This document shows positions 1 to 8,788 of a DNA stretch of 64,000 bases, piece after piece. This stretch comes from Caulobacter sp031457805. GTDB taxonomy: Bacteria > Pseudomonadota > Alphaproteobacteria > Caulobacterales > Caulobacteraceae. The position numbers and the translations under genes were made by a program. Below the pieces are notes generated by a model that did not search any database, was not told the DNA's origin, and was given only the letters and a program-made list of their open reading frames with translations. The DNA is taken from NCBI RefSeq assembly GCF_031457805.1, contig NZ_JAVDXI010000001.1, positions 682,001-746,000 of the forward strand, read 5' to 3'. Each line of letters begins with the position of its first letter. The stretch's first letter is position 1.

Positions 1-2380
1 ACGACACGCCGAGCTCGCGGAAGATGTAGTCGAGGATGGAGGTCGCGGACTTGATCGAGTCATTGCCCGTGACTGGGCCTGCCGGCTCGAACTTGGTGTA
101 GACAAACGCATCGACGAACTCGTCCAGAGGCACGCCGTGCTGCAGGCCCAGCGAGACGGCGATGGCGAAGTTGTTCATCAGGCTCCGGAAGGCCGCGCCC
201 TCCTTGTGCATGTCGATGAACAGCTCGCCGAGCTCGCCGTCCTCGTACTCGCCCGTATGCAGGTAGACCTTGTGCCCCCCGACAGCGGCCTTCTGGATGT
301 AGCCCTTGCGACGGTCGGGCAGGCGGCGGCGTGAGCGGTCGCGTTCGACGATCCGCTCGACCACGCGCTCGGTCACTATCGGCTCGCGCGGCGGAGGAGG
401 GCGAGGCGCTTCGGCCGCCGGTTCCTCGGGCAGATCCAGCTTGAAGTCGTGCGGCGTGGGCGCACGCTGCAGGCGCAGGGCGCGTACCCCGGCCCTGGCC
501 GCTGCGGCCTGCGCGCGCACTGCGTCAGCCGGACGCGCATCGTGCGGGATCAGCACTGTCACGGCCGTCGGCAGACAGGCGAAGCTTTCCACGGCCGCCA
601 GCATGGCCAGGCGTTCTGGGAACGTGGCGTTTTCGACGGAGCGGAACGCCTCGCGAAGGTCGGGATTGAGCGCCTCGCAGTCGCCCAGCGTACCTGCGCC
701 CAGGGCGTGGCGTTCAGCTGCTGCGATCTCCGCGACCGAGAAGTCGGCGAAGGCCAGGGTGTCGAAATCGCGGCGGGCGACATCCTCGGCCGAGGCGCCG
801 AGCACGTCGCGTAGGAATCCGGCCCCAACCACGGACGGGGCGAAGGCGGCGCGGATGCCGTGATGCTCGCGCAGGGCGCTCTCGGCCTTTTCAATCTCGT
901 GAGCGGTAAAGCCACGCGCCTGCAGCATGGCGTGGTCGATCGCCGGGCTCTCGGCCAGAGAGCCATGGCCCAGCGCGTGGCGACGGGCGGCGTCGAGGTC
1001 GACGCCCTCGGAGGACAGCGCCTCGAACGCAGCGGCGCTGAACGTCGGCATCAAGAAGCCATCGGCCGTCTGGGCCACTGACACCGGCGCCATCGCACCC
1101 GCCGGGCCCACGGGCGCGCCGCCAAGGCGTAGCGTCGCCTCGGCGTCGACGAACGGACCGACCAGTCCGGCCGAGCGGAGGCCGTGCTTGCGGGCCAGGG
1201 CGTGCGCAGTCGCCAGTGAGGCCGCCGCTTCCGTCGCCAGCGCCGAGCGCAGGGCGGCGGCGCGAACCCGGCGTTCGGCTATGGTCTTGAGGACGCCTTG
1301 GCGGTCATGATCGAACGCGGGATCCTGACCCAGTACGGCGGCGGCCTCGGCGCTGGCCGACAGGGCGGCGCCGACGGCGAGAGCCCAGAGCGCGGCCGCG
1401 CCGTCTTTGCCTTCGATGCTCGTCTGGCTGTAGCCTTGGCTCAGCAGGCAGTCGCCCACGCCCGCCAGCGACAAGCGGGCCGGGCGATCGCCGCGATCCA
1501 GCTCCAGGGCCGTGGCCCACAGATGGCAGACAAAGGTGAAGCGCTCGATGTCGAACCCTTCGGCGTCCAGAAAGACGCTGGCGTCGATCGCCGCGCCGAT
1601 CGCCGCGCCGCGAGACAGGGCTTCGGCGTCGGTCGGCGACAGCGCCAGGGTCAGGGCGCTGGTTTCCCAACCGACCTGGGCGGCGAGGGTGGCGTCCTCG
1701 TCGCCGGCGGAAACCGCTTGGCGAGTCGCGGCGGCGACCAGGGGGCGCTCGTCGTTCTCTGGGGGCGCGATCAGCGGCGCCCGAGGCTGGTCAGCCAGGG
1801 CGATGGCGTCGATGATGGTCTGATCGTCAGCGCCCAGCTCGCGCGCTTTCCGCGCCGCGCGGGCCAAGGCGGGGTTCTTGCGCACATCGCTGCAAGCGCG
1901 GCTGTCGCCCTGGCAGCGACGCACCGCATCGGCGACCTGATCGAGCGCGGCGTTCAACCGCGCGGCGGCTTGTGACGCCAGGACGCGCGCCCGGCGTTGG
2001 CTCAAGATGTCTCGCGCCTGACTCTGGAACTCAAAGTCGGTGATATCCGGCAGCTGTCGCAGGCCGGTTTGACCCGAGGTCGGTGTCGCGACCCCCGCCA
2101 GCATGGTCGTCAGCAGGGCCTCGCGGAACGCGTCGGCGTCGGCCTTGTCGCCGAAAAGACCGCGCGAGAGGCCCAGTTGCGCGACGCGGGCGGCGTATCG
2201 CGCCGGACCGCCGCCCAGCGGCGCCTTGGGCTCGACCTCGCCACCCCAGTCCAGCCAGGCTTCGACGCGCGCGTCCGACCAGGACGACGGCGCGGACACG
2301 ACAACAACGCTGTCCGCCCGCTCCAGGTCACGCCATTCCATCGCGGGAGCAAGACCTGCGGCTTTGGCGGCGGTGCGCAT
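1..2380 (-). CDS. NrdJ-like class II ribonucleotide reductase paralogue, catalytic motifs missing (C-terminus cut by window edge)
   Basis: An open frame without stop runs from an ATG at 2380 (AGGA 8 to 11 bases upstream) off the left edge, giving 793 residues. Residues about 665-793 closely match the C-terminal region of vitamin B12-dependent ribonucleotide reductases: an IVTERVVERIVER linker, RRKGYIQKAAVGGHKVY, FIDMHKEGAAFRSLMNNFAIAVSLGLQ, and FTKFEPAG-like YTKFEPAGPVTGNDSIK. Weaker colinear similarity covers the rest, for example ACSDVRKNPAL near residue 160 and AIDHAMLQARGFTAHEIEKA near 480. The NPCSE-type thiyl-radical motif and the ACFIQ cysteine region of NrdJ are absent, and the protein is several hundred residues shorter ahead of the C-terminal region. 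Catalysis is therefore unlikely. Role unknown; a regulatory or structural paralogue is inference. The similarity is judged from memory of the family. Confidence 0.85.
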   Translation of the reverse strand, partial: MRTAAKAAGLAPAMEWRDLERADSVVVVSAPSSWSDARVEAWLDWGGEVEPKAPLGGGPARYAARVAQLGLSRGLFGDKADADAFREALLTTMLAGVATPTSGQTGLRQLPDITDFEFQSQARDILSQRRARVLASQAAARLNAALDQVADAVRRCQGDSRACSDVRKNPALARAARKARELGADDQTIIDAIALADQPRAPLIAPPENDERPLVAAATRQAVSAGDEDATLAAQVGWETSALTLALSPTDAEALSRGAAIGAAIDASVFLDAEGFDIERFTFVCHLWATALELDRGDRPARLSLAGVGDCLLSQGYSQTSIEGKDGAAALWALAVGAALSASAEAAAVLGQDPAFDHDRQGVLKTIAERRVRAAALRSALATEAAASLATAHALARKHGLRSAGLVGPFVDAEATLRLGGAPVGPAGAMAPVSVAQTADGFLMPTFSAAAFEALSSEGVDLDAARRHALGHGSLAESPAIDHAMLQARGFTAHEIEKAESALREHHGIRAAFAPSVVGAGFLRDVLGASAEDVARRDFDTLAFADFSVAEIAAAERHALGAGTLGDCEALNPDLREAFRSVENATFPERLAMLAAVESFACLPTAVTVLIPHDARPADAVRAQAAAARAGVRALRLQRAPTPHDFKLDLPEEPAAEAPRPPPPREPIVTERVVERIVERDRSRRRLPDRRKGYIQKAAVGGHKVYLHTGEYEDGELGELFIDMHKEGAAFRSLMNNFAIAVSLGLQHGVPLDEFVDAFVYTKFEPAGPVTGNDSIKSATSILDYIFRELGVS

Positions 2381-2658
2381 GGGCGTTTCCTGGTCCGGGT
2401 GCCAGCTTAAGTGCTTACCAAATCCCTAACGCGTGATTCCACGCGGCCGGGATGGGCGTAAGGTCGCACCACAAGTTAGAACCTTGGTTCGTGACCCTCA
2501 ATAGATGTTGCGGGTTATGAGGTGCTAATCCACAAGATGTTGAAGTTCGCCGCGGCGGGCGCGCGGCTGGACGGTGACGGCGCGGGGCGCTATGGTCCGG
2601 CCGCTTCGCCGCGCTCGTCGCGGCCTCGCAAAGCCTTGCAGATTCAGGTGCGAACGTA

Positions 2659-3054
2659 GTGCTGAAAGCGATCTTCACGTGGTGGAACGGCGCGACCCTC
2701 GGGCAGCGTTTCCACATCGGCCGCCGCGGTGTCTTCGTGGGTCAGGACGACTACGGCAATCGATACTTCGAAGCGCGCGACAACAGCGATAGCTACGATC
2801 AGCGTAAGCGCCGCTGGGTGATCTATAACGGCTATGCCGAGGCCTCGAAGGTCCCGGCTGAATGGAGCGGCTGGCTGCACTATACGCTGGACGAGCCGCC
2901 GACCCGCGAGCCTCTGAAGCGCCGCGAGTGGGAAAAGGACACGCTCCCGAACCTGACCGGCACCGTGCACGCCTGGCGTCCCAAGGGCTCGCTGACCCGT
3001 GGCGGTGAGCGTCAAGCCGCCACAAGCGACTATCAAGCCTGGTCTCCGGAATAG
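2659..3054 (+). CDS. NDUFA12 family NADH:ubiquinone oxidoreductase accessory subunit
   Basis: The 131-residue product matches the B17.2/NDUFA12 family, the alphaproteobacterial homologue of a mitochondrial complex I accessory subunit at the membrane-arm/matrix-arm junction. Seen in the sequence: N-terminal TWWNGATLGQRFHIGRRGVFVG, then DDYGNRYFEA, RRWVIYNGYAEASKVPAEWSGWLHY, and the C-terminal PNLTGTVHAWRPKGS typical of the family. The start is GTG at 2659 with AGGTG about 10 bases upstream; no better in-frame start was seen. The gene lies outside any nuo operon and is followed after 4 bases by the DUF2155 gene, suggesting cotranscription. Confidence 0.9.
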   Translation: MLKAIFTWWNGATLGQRFHIGRRGVFVGQDDYGNRYFEARDNSDSYDQRKRRWVIYNGYAEASKVPAEWSGWLHYTLDEPPTREPLKRREWEKDTLPNLTGTVHAWRPKGSLTRGGERQAATSDYQAWSPE

Positions 3055-3058
3055 GGAC

Positions 3059-3727
3059 ATGGCCCGCCGGGCGTGCCTGATCGCGACGGTTAGCGTCCTC
3101 TCCGGCTTGGCCGTGGCGGGTATCGCTGTCGCGCGCCAAGCGGGAACGCCTCAAGCCCAGGCGCCAGCTACCGCGCCCGCTGCTGCGCCAGCGCCAGTAG
3201 CGCCCACCCCGAGACCGGCGCCGACGACGCCGGCCGCTGAGTTGAGGCCCGCCCAGCCCGTCCAGGTCGCGCCCGCCACGGCCAACCCGAACCCGCCAGC
3301 GTCGCCCGCGCCGGGCGTCGCAACCCAGGCTAAGCCGCCCACCTCGACGACCAAGCCTGCCGAGCCTGCCAAACGCGCGCGTTACTCGGTGGCCATCCTG
3401 CAGGCGCTAGATAAGGTCACCACCGAGACCATGCGGTTCGAGGTCCCGATCGGTCAGCCGATCCGGTACAAGACCCTGATCTTCACCGTACGGGCCTGCG
3501 AAACCGCCGCCGCCGACGAGGTCGCGCCGGAATCGGCCGCCTATGTGGTGGTCGACACCCAACCCAAGGCTCAGGCCGGTCGCGCCGCCCCGCCAGGGCG
3601 CCAGATCTACAAGGGCTGGATGTACGCCAGCTCGCCGGGCCTGAACCCGCTGCAGCACCCGGTCTATGACGCCTGGCTGATCGCCTGCAAACAGTCGATC
3701 CCGGTCGCGCCGGCCGCCAAGCCGTAG
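3059..3727 (+). CDS. DUF2155 domain-containing exported protein
   Basis: This 222-residue protein begins with a signal sequence (about residues 1-25, ending AVARQA). A long Ala/Pro-rich low-complexity stretch follows (about 28-100), then the DUF2155 domain: LDKVTTETMRFEVPIGQPIRYKTL, FTVRACE, YKGWMYASSPGLNPLQHPVYDAWLIAC. The domain contains two cysteines. The start is ATG at 3059, directly after the NDUFA12 stop; an in-frame upstream start at 2999 would overlap that gene and disrupt the signal peptide. Biochemical function is unknown. The pairing with NDUFA12 hints at an envelope or respiratory-chain assembly role (inference). Its 3' end overlaps the convergent aat gene by 64 bases. Confidence 0.85.
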   Translation: MARRACLIATVSVLSGLAVAGIAVARQAGTPQAQAPATAPAAAPAPVAPTPRPAPTTPAAELRPAQPVQVAPATANPNPPASPAPGVATQAKPPTSTTKPAEPAKRARYSVAILQALDKVTTETMRFEVPIGQPIRYKTLIFTVRACETAAADEVAPESAAYVVVDTQPKAQAGRAAPPGRQIYKGWMYASSPGLNPLQHPVYDAWLIACKQSIPVAPAAKP

Positions 3728-4317
3728 AAGTCGCCCTGGATCGTCAGGGCCTTGGATAGCCGGCGGCGATAGTCCGCTCGACTGATCTCCGTGACGCCGA
3801 ACTGGGCCAGATGCTCGGTGAGAAACTGGGTGTCCAGCAGTTCGTACCCGCCCGCAGTCAAGCGCGCGACGAGGTGGACCAGCGCCACCTTGCTGGCGTC
3901 TCGCGCGGTCGAGAACATGCTCTCGCCGAAGAACGCCCCGCCCAACGACACGCCATAGAGTCCGCCGACAAGCTCATCGTCCAGCCACGTCTCGACGCTG
4001 TGGGCGAGGCCTCGGGCGTAGAGCTGACCATAGAGCCGCTGGATCGGATGATTGATCCAGGTGTCGAGCCTTCCGGGCCGCGAGGCGGCGCAGTTCTCGA
4101 TCACCGCGTCGAATGCGGTGTCGACGCGAACCTCGTACGATCCATTGCGAACCGTGCGGGCTAGGCGCTTGGGAATGTGGAAAGTCCCGAGCGGCAGCAC
4201 GCCGCGCCGCTCGGGATCGATCAGAAAGAGGCTCTCGTCCTCTCTTGCGTCGGCCATCGGAAAGACGCCGCGCGCATAGCAGGCGATCAGATCGTCGACC
4301 GTGAAGGCGTCGTCCAT
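3664..4317 (-). CDS. aat: Leucyl/phenylalanyl-tRNA--protein transferase
   Basis: Aat transfers Leu or Phe from charged tRNA to the N-terminal Arg or Lys of substrate proteins, creating N-degrons for ClpS/ClpAP in the cytoplasm. The 217-residue product has the family landmarks: N-terminal FTVDDLIACYARGVFPMAD, WINHPIQRLYGQLYARGLAHSVETW, GGLYGVSLGGAFFGESMFS, ASKVALVHLVARL, and ELLDTQFLTEHLAQFG. It is the last gene of the minus-strand run aroQ-accB-accC-aat, starting 13 bases after accC. Its final 64 bases are antisense to the DUF2155 gene end. Confidence 0.95.
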   Translation of the reverse strand: MDDAFTVDDLIACYARGVFPMADAREDESLFLIDPERRGVLPLGTFHIPKRLARTVRNGSYEVRVDTAFDAVIENCAASRPGRLDTWINHPIQRLYGQLYARGLAHSVETWLDDELVGGLYGVSLGGAFFGESMFSTARDASKVALVHLVARLTAGGYELLDTQFLTEHLAQFGVTEISRADYRRRLSKALTIQGDFYGLAAGATGIDCLQAISQAS

Positions 4318-4330
4318 CGCAAACCGGACC

Positions 4331-5677
<1,347 letters not shown>

Positions 5678-5682
5678 GAGCG

Positions 5683-6195
5683 TTACTCGATGACGACGAG
5701 CGGCTCGCCGAACTCGACGGGCTGGGCGTCGGCGACCAGGATCTCGACGATCTTGCCGGCCTTCGGAGCGGCGATCGGGTTCATGGTCTTCATGGCTTCG
5801 ACGATCAGAAGGGTCTGGCCCGCCGAAACGGTGTCGCCGACCTTCACGAAGGCGTCAGCGCCCGGTTGCGGCGACAGATAGGCCGTGCCGACCATCGGCG
5901 ACTTGACGGCGTCTCCACGCGCAGCGGCGGGCGCCGGGGCGGCTTCAGCGACTGGAGCGGGCGCAGCGGCAGCCGCAGCCGCGACGGGCGCCGGAGCATA
6001 GGCCGGCGCGGAAGCCTGGACGTAGTTGACCGGCGCGGCGGTCAGCTCGCGCGCGACGCGGATCTTCAGGCCGGCGTGCTCGACTTCGATCTCGGACAGG
6101 CCCGTGTCCTTCAGGATGTCCGCGATCTTGCGGACCAGACGGGCGTCGATCGCGGGAGCTTCGACCGGATCGGCGGGGGCCTTGGGGTTCGACAT
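5683..6195 (-). CDS. accB: Biotin carboxyl carrier protein of acetyl-CoA carboxylase
   Basis: AccB carries biotin between AccC and the carboxyltransferase. The 170-residue protein has an N-terminal domain (about 15-55, including VRKIADILKDTGLSEIEVEHAGLKIRV), an Ala/Pro-rich flexible linker (about 60-95), and a C-terminal biotinyl domain beginning near KSPMVGTAYLSP. The biotinylated lysine lies in VEAMKTMNPI. It is cotranscribed with accC. The Ala/Pro linker explains several long spurious frames on the opposite strand. Confidence 0.98.
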   Translation of the reverse strand: MSNPKAPADPVEAPAIDARLVRKIADILKDTGLSEIEVEHAGLKIRVARELTAAPVNYVQASAPAYAPAPVAAAAAAAPAPVAEAAPAPAAARGDAVKSPMVGTAYLSPQPGADAFVKVGDTVSAGQTLLIVEAMKTMNPIAAPKAGKIVEILVADAQPVEFGEPLVVIE

Positions 6196-6255
6196 GGAAG
6201 CTTACCTTGTTCTTCTGATGCGCCGGGCGGCGGAAGGCGCCGGACGTTATCGTTG

Positions 6256-6696
6256 CTATTCGCGGATCAGGCCGAAGGCGGCCTCGATCGCCAGTTCGTA
6301 ACTCGCCGCGCCGAAGCCGGAGACGATCCCCGTGGCCGCCAGCGAAACGTAGGTGTGGCGGCGGAATTCCTCCCTCGCCGCCGGGTTGGACAAGTGACAC
6401 TCGATCACGGGAATGCTCAAGGTCTTGAGCGCATCCAGAAGCGCGATCGAGGTGTGGCCATAGCCGGCCGGATTGATGACCAGCGCCGAGGCCGACTCAC
6501 GCGCCTCGTGCACCCAATCGATCAGCACGCCCTCATGGTTGGACTGGCGGAAGACCACCGAAACGCCACGCGAAGCCGCCCGCGCCTCACAGCGCGTCCG
6601 GACATCATCGAGGGTGTCCTTGCCGTAAATCTCGGGCTCGCGTTTCCCCAACAGGTTAAGGTTGGGCCCGCTCAGCACGTGGATCGGTTTTACCAT
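6256..6696 (-). CDS. aroQ: Type II 3-dehydroquinate dehydratase
   Basis: AroQ catalyses the third shikimate-pathway step, dehydrating 3-dehydroquinate to 3-dehydroshikimate. The 146-residue length suits the dodecameric type II family. N-terminal VLSGPNLNLLGKREPEIYG holds the catalytic Tyr and lid residues. NPAGYGHTSIALLDAL and VIECHLSNPAAREEFRRHTYVS carry the substrate-binding and catalytic His regions. It is the first gene of the minus-strand operon, 60 bases upstream of accB, a linkage common in alphaproteobacteria. Its promoter must lie in the 78-base gap shared with thiS. Confidence 0.97.
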   Translation of the reverse strand: MVKPIHVLSGPNLNLLGKREPEIYGKDTLDDVRTRCEARAASRGVSVVFRQSNHEGVLIDWVHEARESASALVINPAGYGHTSIALLDALKTLSIPVIECHLSNPAAREEFRRHTYVSLAATGIVSGFGAASYELAIEAAFGLIRE

Positions 6697-6774
6697 GCGG
6701 CTCCGCCGTCGATTCCGAGGGTCTTGTATAGCCGCTTCCTCCGGGTCACAAGCACGGCTCGCTTCGGAGGAGAG

Positions 6775-6975
6775 ATGAGGCTTTTACTGAACGGGGAAGA
6801 GCGGGATGTGGCCGGGGTGGTCACGATCGCTGATCTGGTGAGCAGCCTGGGCCTGGACGCCCGCAAGGTGGCGGTCGAGCGCAACCTCGAGATCGCGCCG
6901 CGCTCTAGCTACGCCGATACGGCGCTGGCCGATGGCGACCGCATCGAGATCGTCACTTTTATCGGCGGCGGTTGA
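6775..6975 (+). CDS. thiS: Sulfur carrier protein ThiS
   Basis: The 66-residue ubiquitin-fold protein ends in the diagnostic Gly-Gly (FIGGG). Its C-terminus becomes a thiocarboxylate and donates sulfur for the thiazole of thiamine. The ATG at 6775 is preceded by CGGAGGAGAG, a strong ribosome binding site that fixes the start within a longer open frame. The N-terminus MRLLLNGEERDVAG and the body IADLVSSLGLDARKVAVERN fit the family. It precedes thiG by 129 bases containing a repeat. No TPP riboswitch is seen in the 78 bases upstream. Confidence 0.95.
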   Translation: MRLLLNGEERDVAGVVTIADLVSSLGLDARKVAVERNLEIAPRSSYADTALADGDRIEIVTFIGGG

Positions 6976-6985
6976 CCTTAAAGGC

Positions 6986-7075
6986 TGTCATCCCGGCTAA
7001 GTGCGAAGCACGCCGATCCGGTACCTCGGGATGCGCCGAGTTTGTTGCGCTCCCGGGTCTTCGCCCGGGATGACA
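6986..7075. repeat. REP-like palindromic element between thiS and thiG
   Basis: Perfect 11-base terminal arms TGTCATCCCGG (6986-6996) and CCGGGATGACA (7065-7075) enclose an inner hairpin with CCCGGG arms at 7052-7057 and 7064-7069. The same TGTCATCCC / GGGATGACA ends occur in the element near 20.9 kb, so this is a dispersed repeat type rather than a gene-specific signal. Confidence 0.8.
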
Positions 7076-7104
7076 GGGAAAGGACGGGGGCGTAAACCAG
7101 CCGC

Positions 7105-7914
7105 ATGAACGCGCATGTTTCCCCCGACTCCGTCACCGCTGACAGCGACGAGACCTGGACCGTCGCCGGCCGCACCTTTCGCTCGCGCCTCATCGTGGGC
7201 ACGGGCAAGTACAAGGACTATGCGACCAACGCCGCCGCCGCCCGCGCGGCCGGGGCCGAGATCGTCACGGTGGCCGTGCGGCGCGTGAACCTGACCGATC
7301 CCAGCCAGCCGCTGCTGGTCGACTACGTCAAGCCAACCGAATTCACCTATCTGCCCAACACCGCCGGCTGCTTCACCGGCGAGGACGCGGTGCGCACCCT
7401 GCGTCTGGCTCGCGAAGCGGGCGGCTGGGACCTCGTCAAGCTGGAGGTCCTCAGCGACCCCAAGACGCTGTTCCCCGACATGGAAGAGACCCTGCGCTCG
7501 CTGAAGCTGCTGGTCGCCGACGGCTTCCAGGTGATGGTCTACTGCTCGGACGACCCGGTCTACGCCCGCAAGCTGGAAGAGGCGGGCGCGGTGGCTATCA
7601 TGCCGCTGGGCGCGCCGATCGGCTCAGGGCTCGGCATCCAGAACCGCGTCAACCTGCGCATCATCATCGAGAACGCCAAGGTGCCGGTCCTGGTCGACGC
7701 CGGCGTTGGCACGGCGTCCGACGCGGCGATCGGCATGGAGCTGGGCTGCGACGCCATCCTGATGAACACCGCCATCGCCGAGGCCAAGGACCCGATCCGT
7801 ATGGCCAAGGCGATGAAGCACGCCGTCATCGCCGGCCGCGAGGCCTATCTGGCTGGCCGGATGCAAAAGCGGCTCTACGCCGATCCCAGCTCGCCGCTAG
7901 CAGGACTGATCTAG
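7105..7914 (+). CDS. thiG: Thiazole synthase
   Basis: ThiG condenses deoxyxylulose 5-phosphate, dehydroglycine/iminoglycine and ThiS-thiocarboxylate into thiazole phosphate. The TIM-barrel protein is 269 residues. Seen: TFRSRLIVGTGKYKDY, TVAVRRVN, FTYLPNTAGCFTGEDAVRTLRLARE, the Schiff-base lysine in LVKLEVLSDPKTLFPD, and the phosphate-binding MPLGAPIGSGLGIQN, VDAGVGTASDAAIGMELGCDA. thiS lies upstream; no thiO, thiE or thiF was found nearby. Confidence 0.98.
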   Translation: MNAHVSPDSVTADSDETWTVAGRTFRSRLIVGTGKYKDYATNAAAARAAGAEIVTVAVRRVNLTDPSQPLLVDYVKPTEFTYLPNTAGCFTGEDAVRTLRLAREAGGWDLVKLEVLSDPKTLFPDMEETLRSLKLLVADGFQVMVYCSDDPVYARKLEEAGAVAIMPLGAPIGSGLGIQNRVNLRIIIENAKVPVLVDAGVGTASDAAIGMELGCDAILMNTAIAEAKDPIRMAKAMKHAVIAGREAYLAGRMQKRLYADPSSPLAGLI

Positions 7915-7930
7915 TTTGGAGAGATCGAAA

Positions 7931-8016
7931 CCTCGCCCTTCGACAGGCTCAGGGTGAGGTTTCTAGTTGTACGCGGTTTGAATTAGCCCTCACCCTGAGC
8001 CTGTCGAAGGGCGAGG
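7931..8016. repeat. Perfect 29-base inverted repeat between convergent thiG and dsbA-like genes
   Basis: The left arm at 7931-7959 and right arm at 7988-8016 are exact reverse complements, with a 28-base loop. The arms contain CTTCGACAGGCTCAGGGT, a core widely dispersed between genes in many proteobacteria. The position between two gene ends suggests a bidirectional transcription or mRNA-end structure (inference). Confidence 0.9.
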
Positions 8017-8024
8017 GCGGCGGC

Positions 8025-8765
8025 TCAACCCGCCTTGGCTCGCGCCGCCCGCGTCTGCTCAATCGCCAGCTTCAGGGCGTTGATGTCCGCGCCGGGCACC
8101 AGGGTGTCGCCGACGATGAAGGCGGGCGTGCCCGATAGGTTCAGGGCCCGCGCCAGAGCCTCGGTGTCGGCCAGATGCTGGGTGATGGCCTGGCTTTCGC
8201 CGACCGCCTTGGCCTTGTCCATGTCGATGCCGAGGCCCTTGGCGATGCGCAGGGCGCCCATCGCGTCGAGGGCGTTCTCGGCCATCAGCGCCTTGTGCAG
8301 CTCCAGGCTCTTGCCCTGGTCCTTGGCGCCCAGGGCGATGCGCGCGGCCGCTTCGCTGTCGTTGCCGAAGATCACGAAGTCCTTCAGCACCAGCCGGATG
8401 TCCGGGTTCTTCTGGACGAGCTCAAGCACCGCCGGCGTGGCCTGTCTGCAGAAGCCGCAGCGATAGTCGAAGAACTCGGTCACCGTGATCGTGCCGGCCG
8501 GATTGATGACGATGTCGCGCGGGTCGCGTTCGATCGCCTGCCGGTATTCGCCAATGGCCTTTTGCGACGACACCGCCTGCTGCGCGGCCTGCTTCTCCTG
8601 CAACTTCTGGCTGGCCTCCATCAGAACTTCGGGGTGTTCCAGCAGGTAGGCGCGAACCTTCTCGCCAAACGCCTTGTCCGGCTTGGATTGATCGCAGCCC
8701 GAAAGGGCCAGTCCGGCGATGGTCAGGGGAAGAACGAAGGTCGCGGCGCGACGAAGCAGGATCAT
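8025..8765 (-). CDS. DsbA family thiol:disulfide oxidoreductase, probable lipoprotein
   Basis: The 246-residue protein has a signal with lipobox ALSGC (Cys about 24), so it is probably lipid-anchored in the periplasm. A helical N-terminal segment rich in Gln/Ala/Lys (about 40-80) precedes the thioredoxin fold. The redox motif is CGFC in EFFDYRCGFCRQATP, followed by a DSBA-type helical insert and the cis-Pro loop NLSGTPAFIVGD. This matches the Com1/DsbA-like (ScsC/BdbD-type) group. It may oxidise or isomerise envelope disulfides; which one cannot be told from sequence. It lies 23 bases downstream of the M48 protease gene on the same strand, suggesting an operon. Confidence 0.9.
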   Translation of the reverse strand: MILLRRAATFVLPLTIAGLALSGCDQSKPDKAFGEKVRAYLLEHPEVLMEASQKLQEKQAAQQAVSSQKAIGEYRQAIERDPRDIVINPAGTITVTEFFDYRCGFCRQATPAVLELVQKNPDIRLVLKDFVIFGNDSEAAARIALGAKDQGKSLELHKALMAENALDAMGALRIAKGLGIDMDKAKAVGESQAITQHLADTEALARALNLSGTPAFIVGDTLVPGADINALKLAIEQTRAARAKAG

Positions 8766-8788
8766 GGAGGTCTCTGGAGGCGGGGCGG

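Noticed and set aside
2381..2658. Cobalamin riboswitch upstream of the NrdJ-like gene
   Set aside because: No B12-box-like conserved core seen in the divergent region.
6697..6774. TPP riboswitch upstream of thiS
   Set aside because: Only 78 bases, shared with the aroQ promoter; no conserved CUGAGA or thi-box core.
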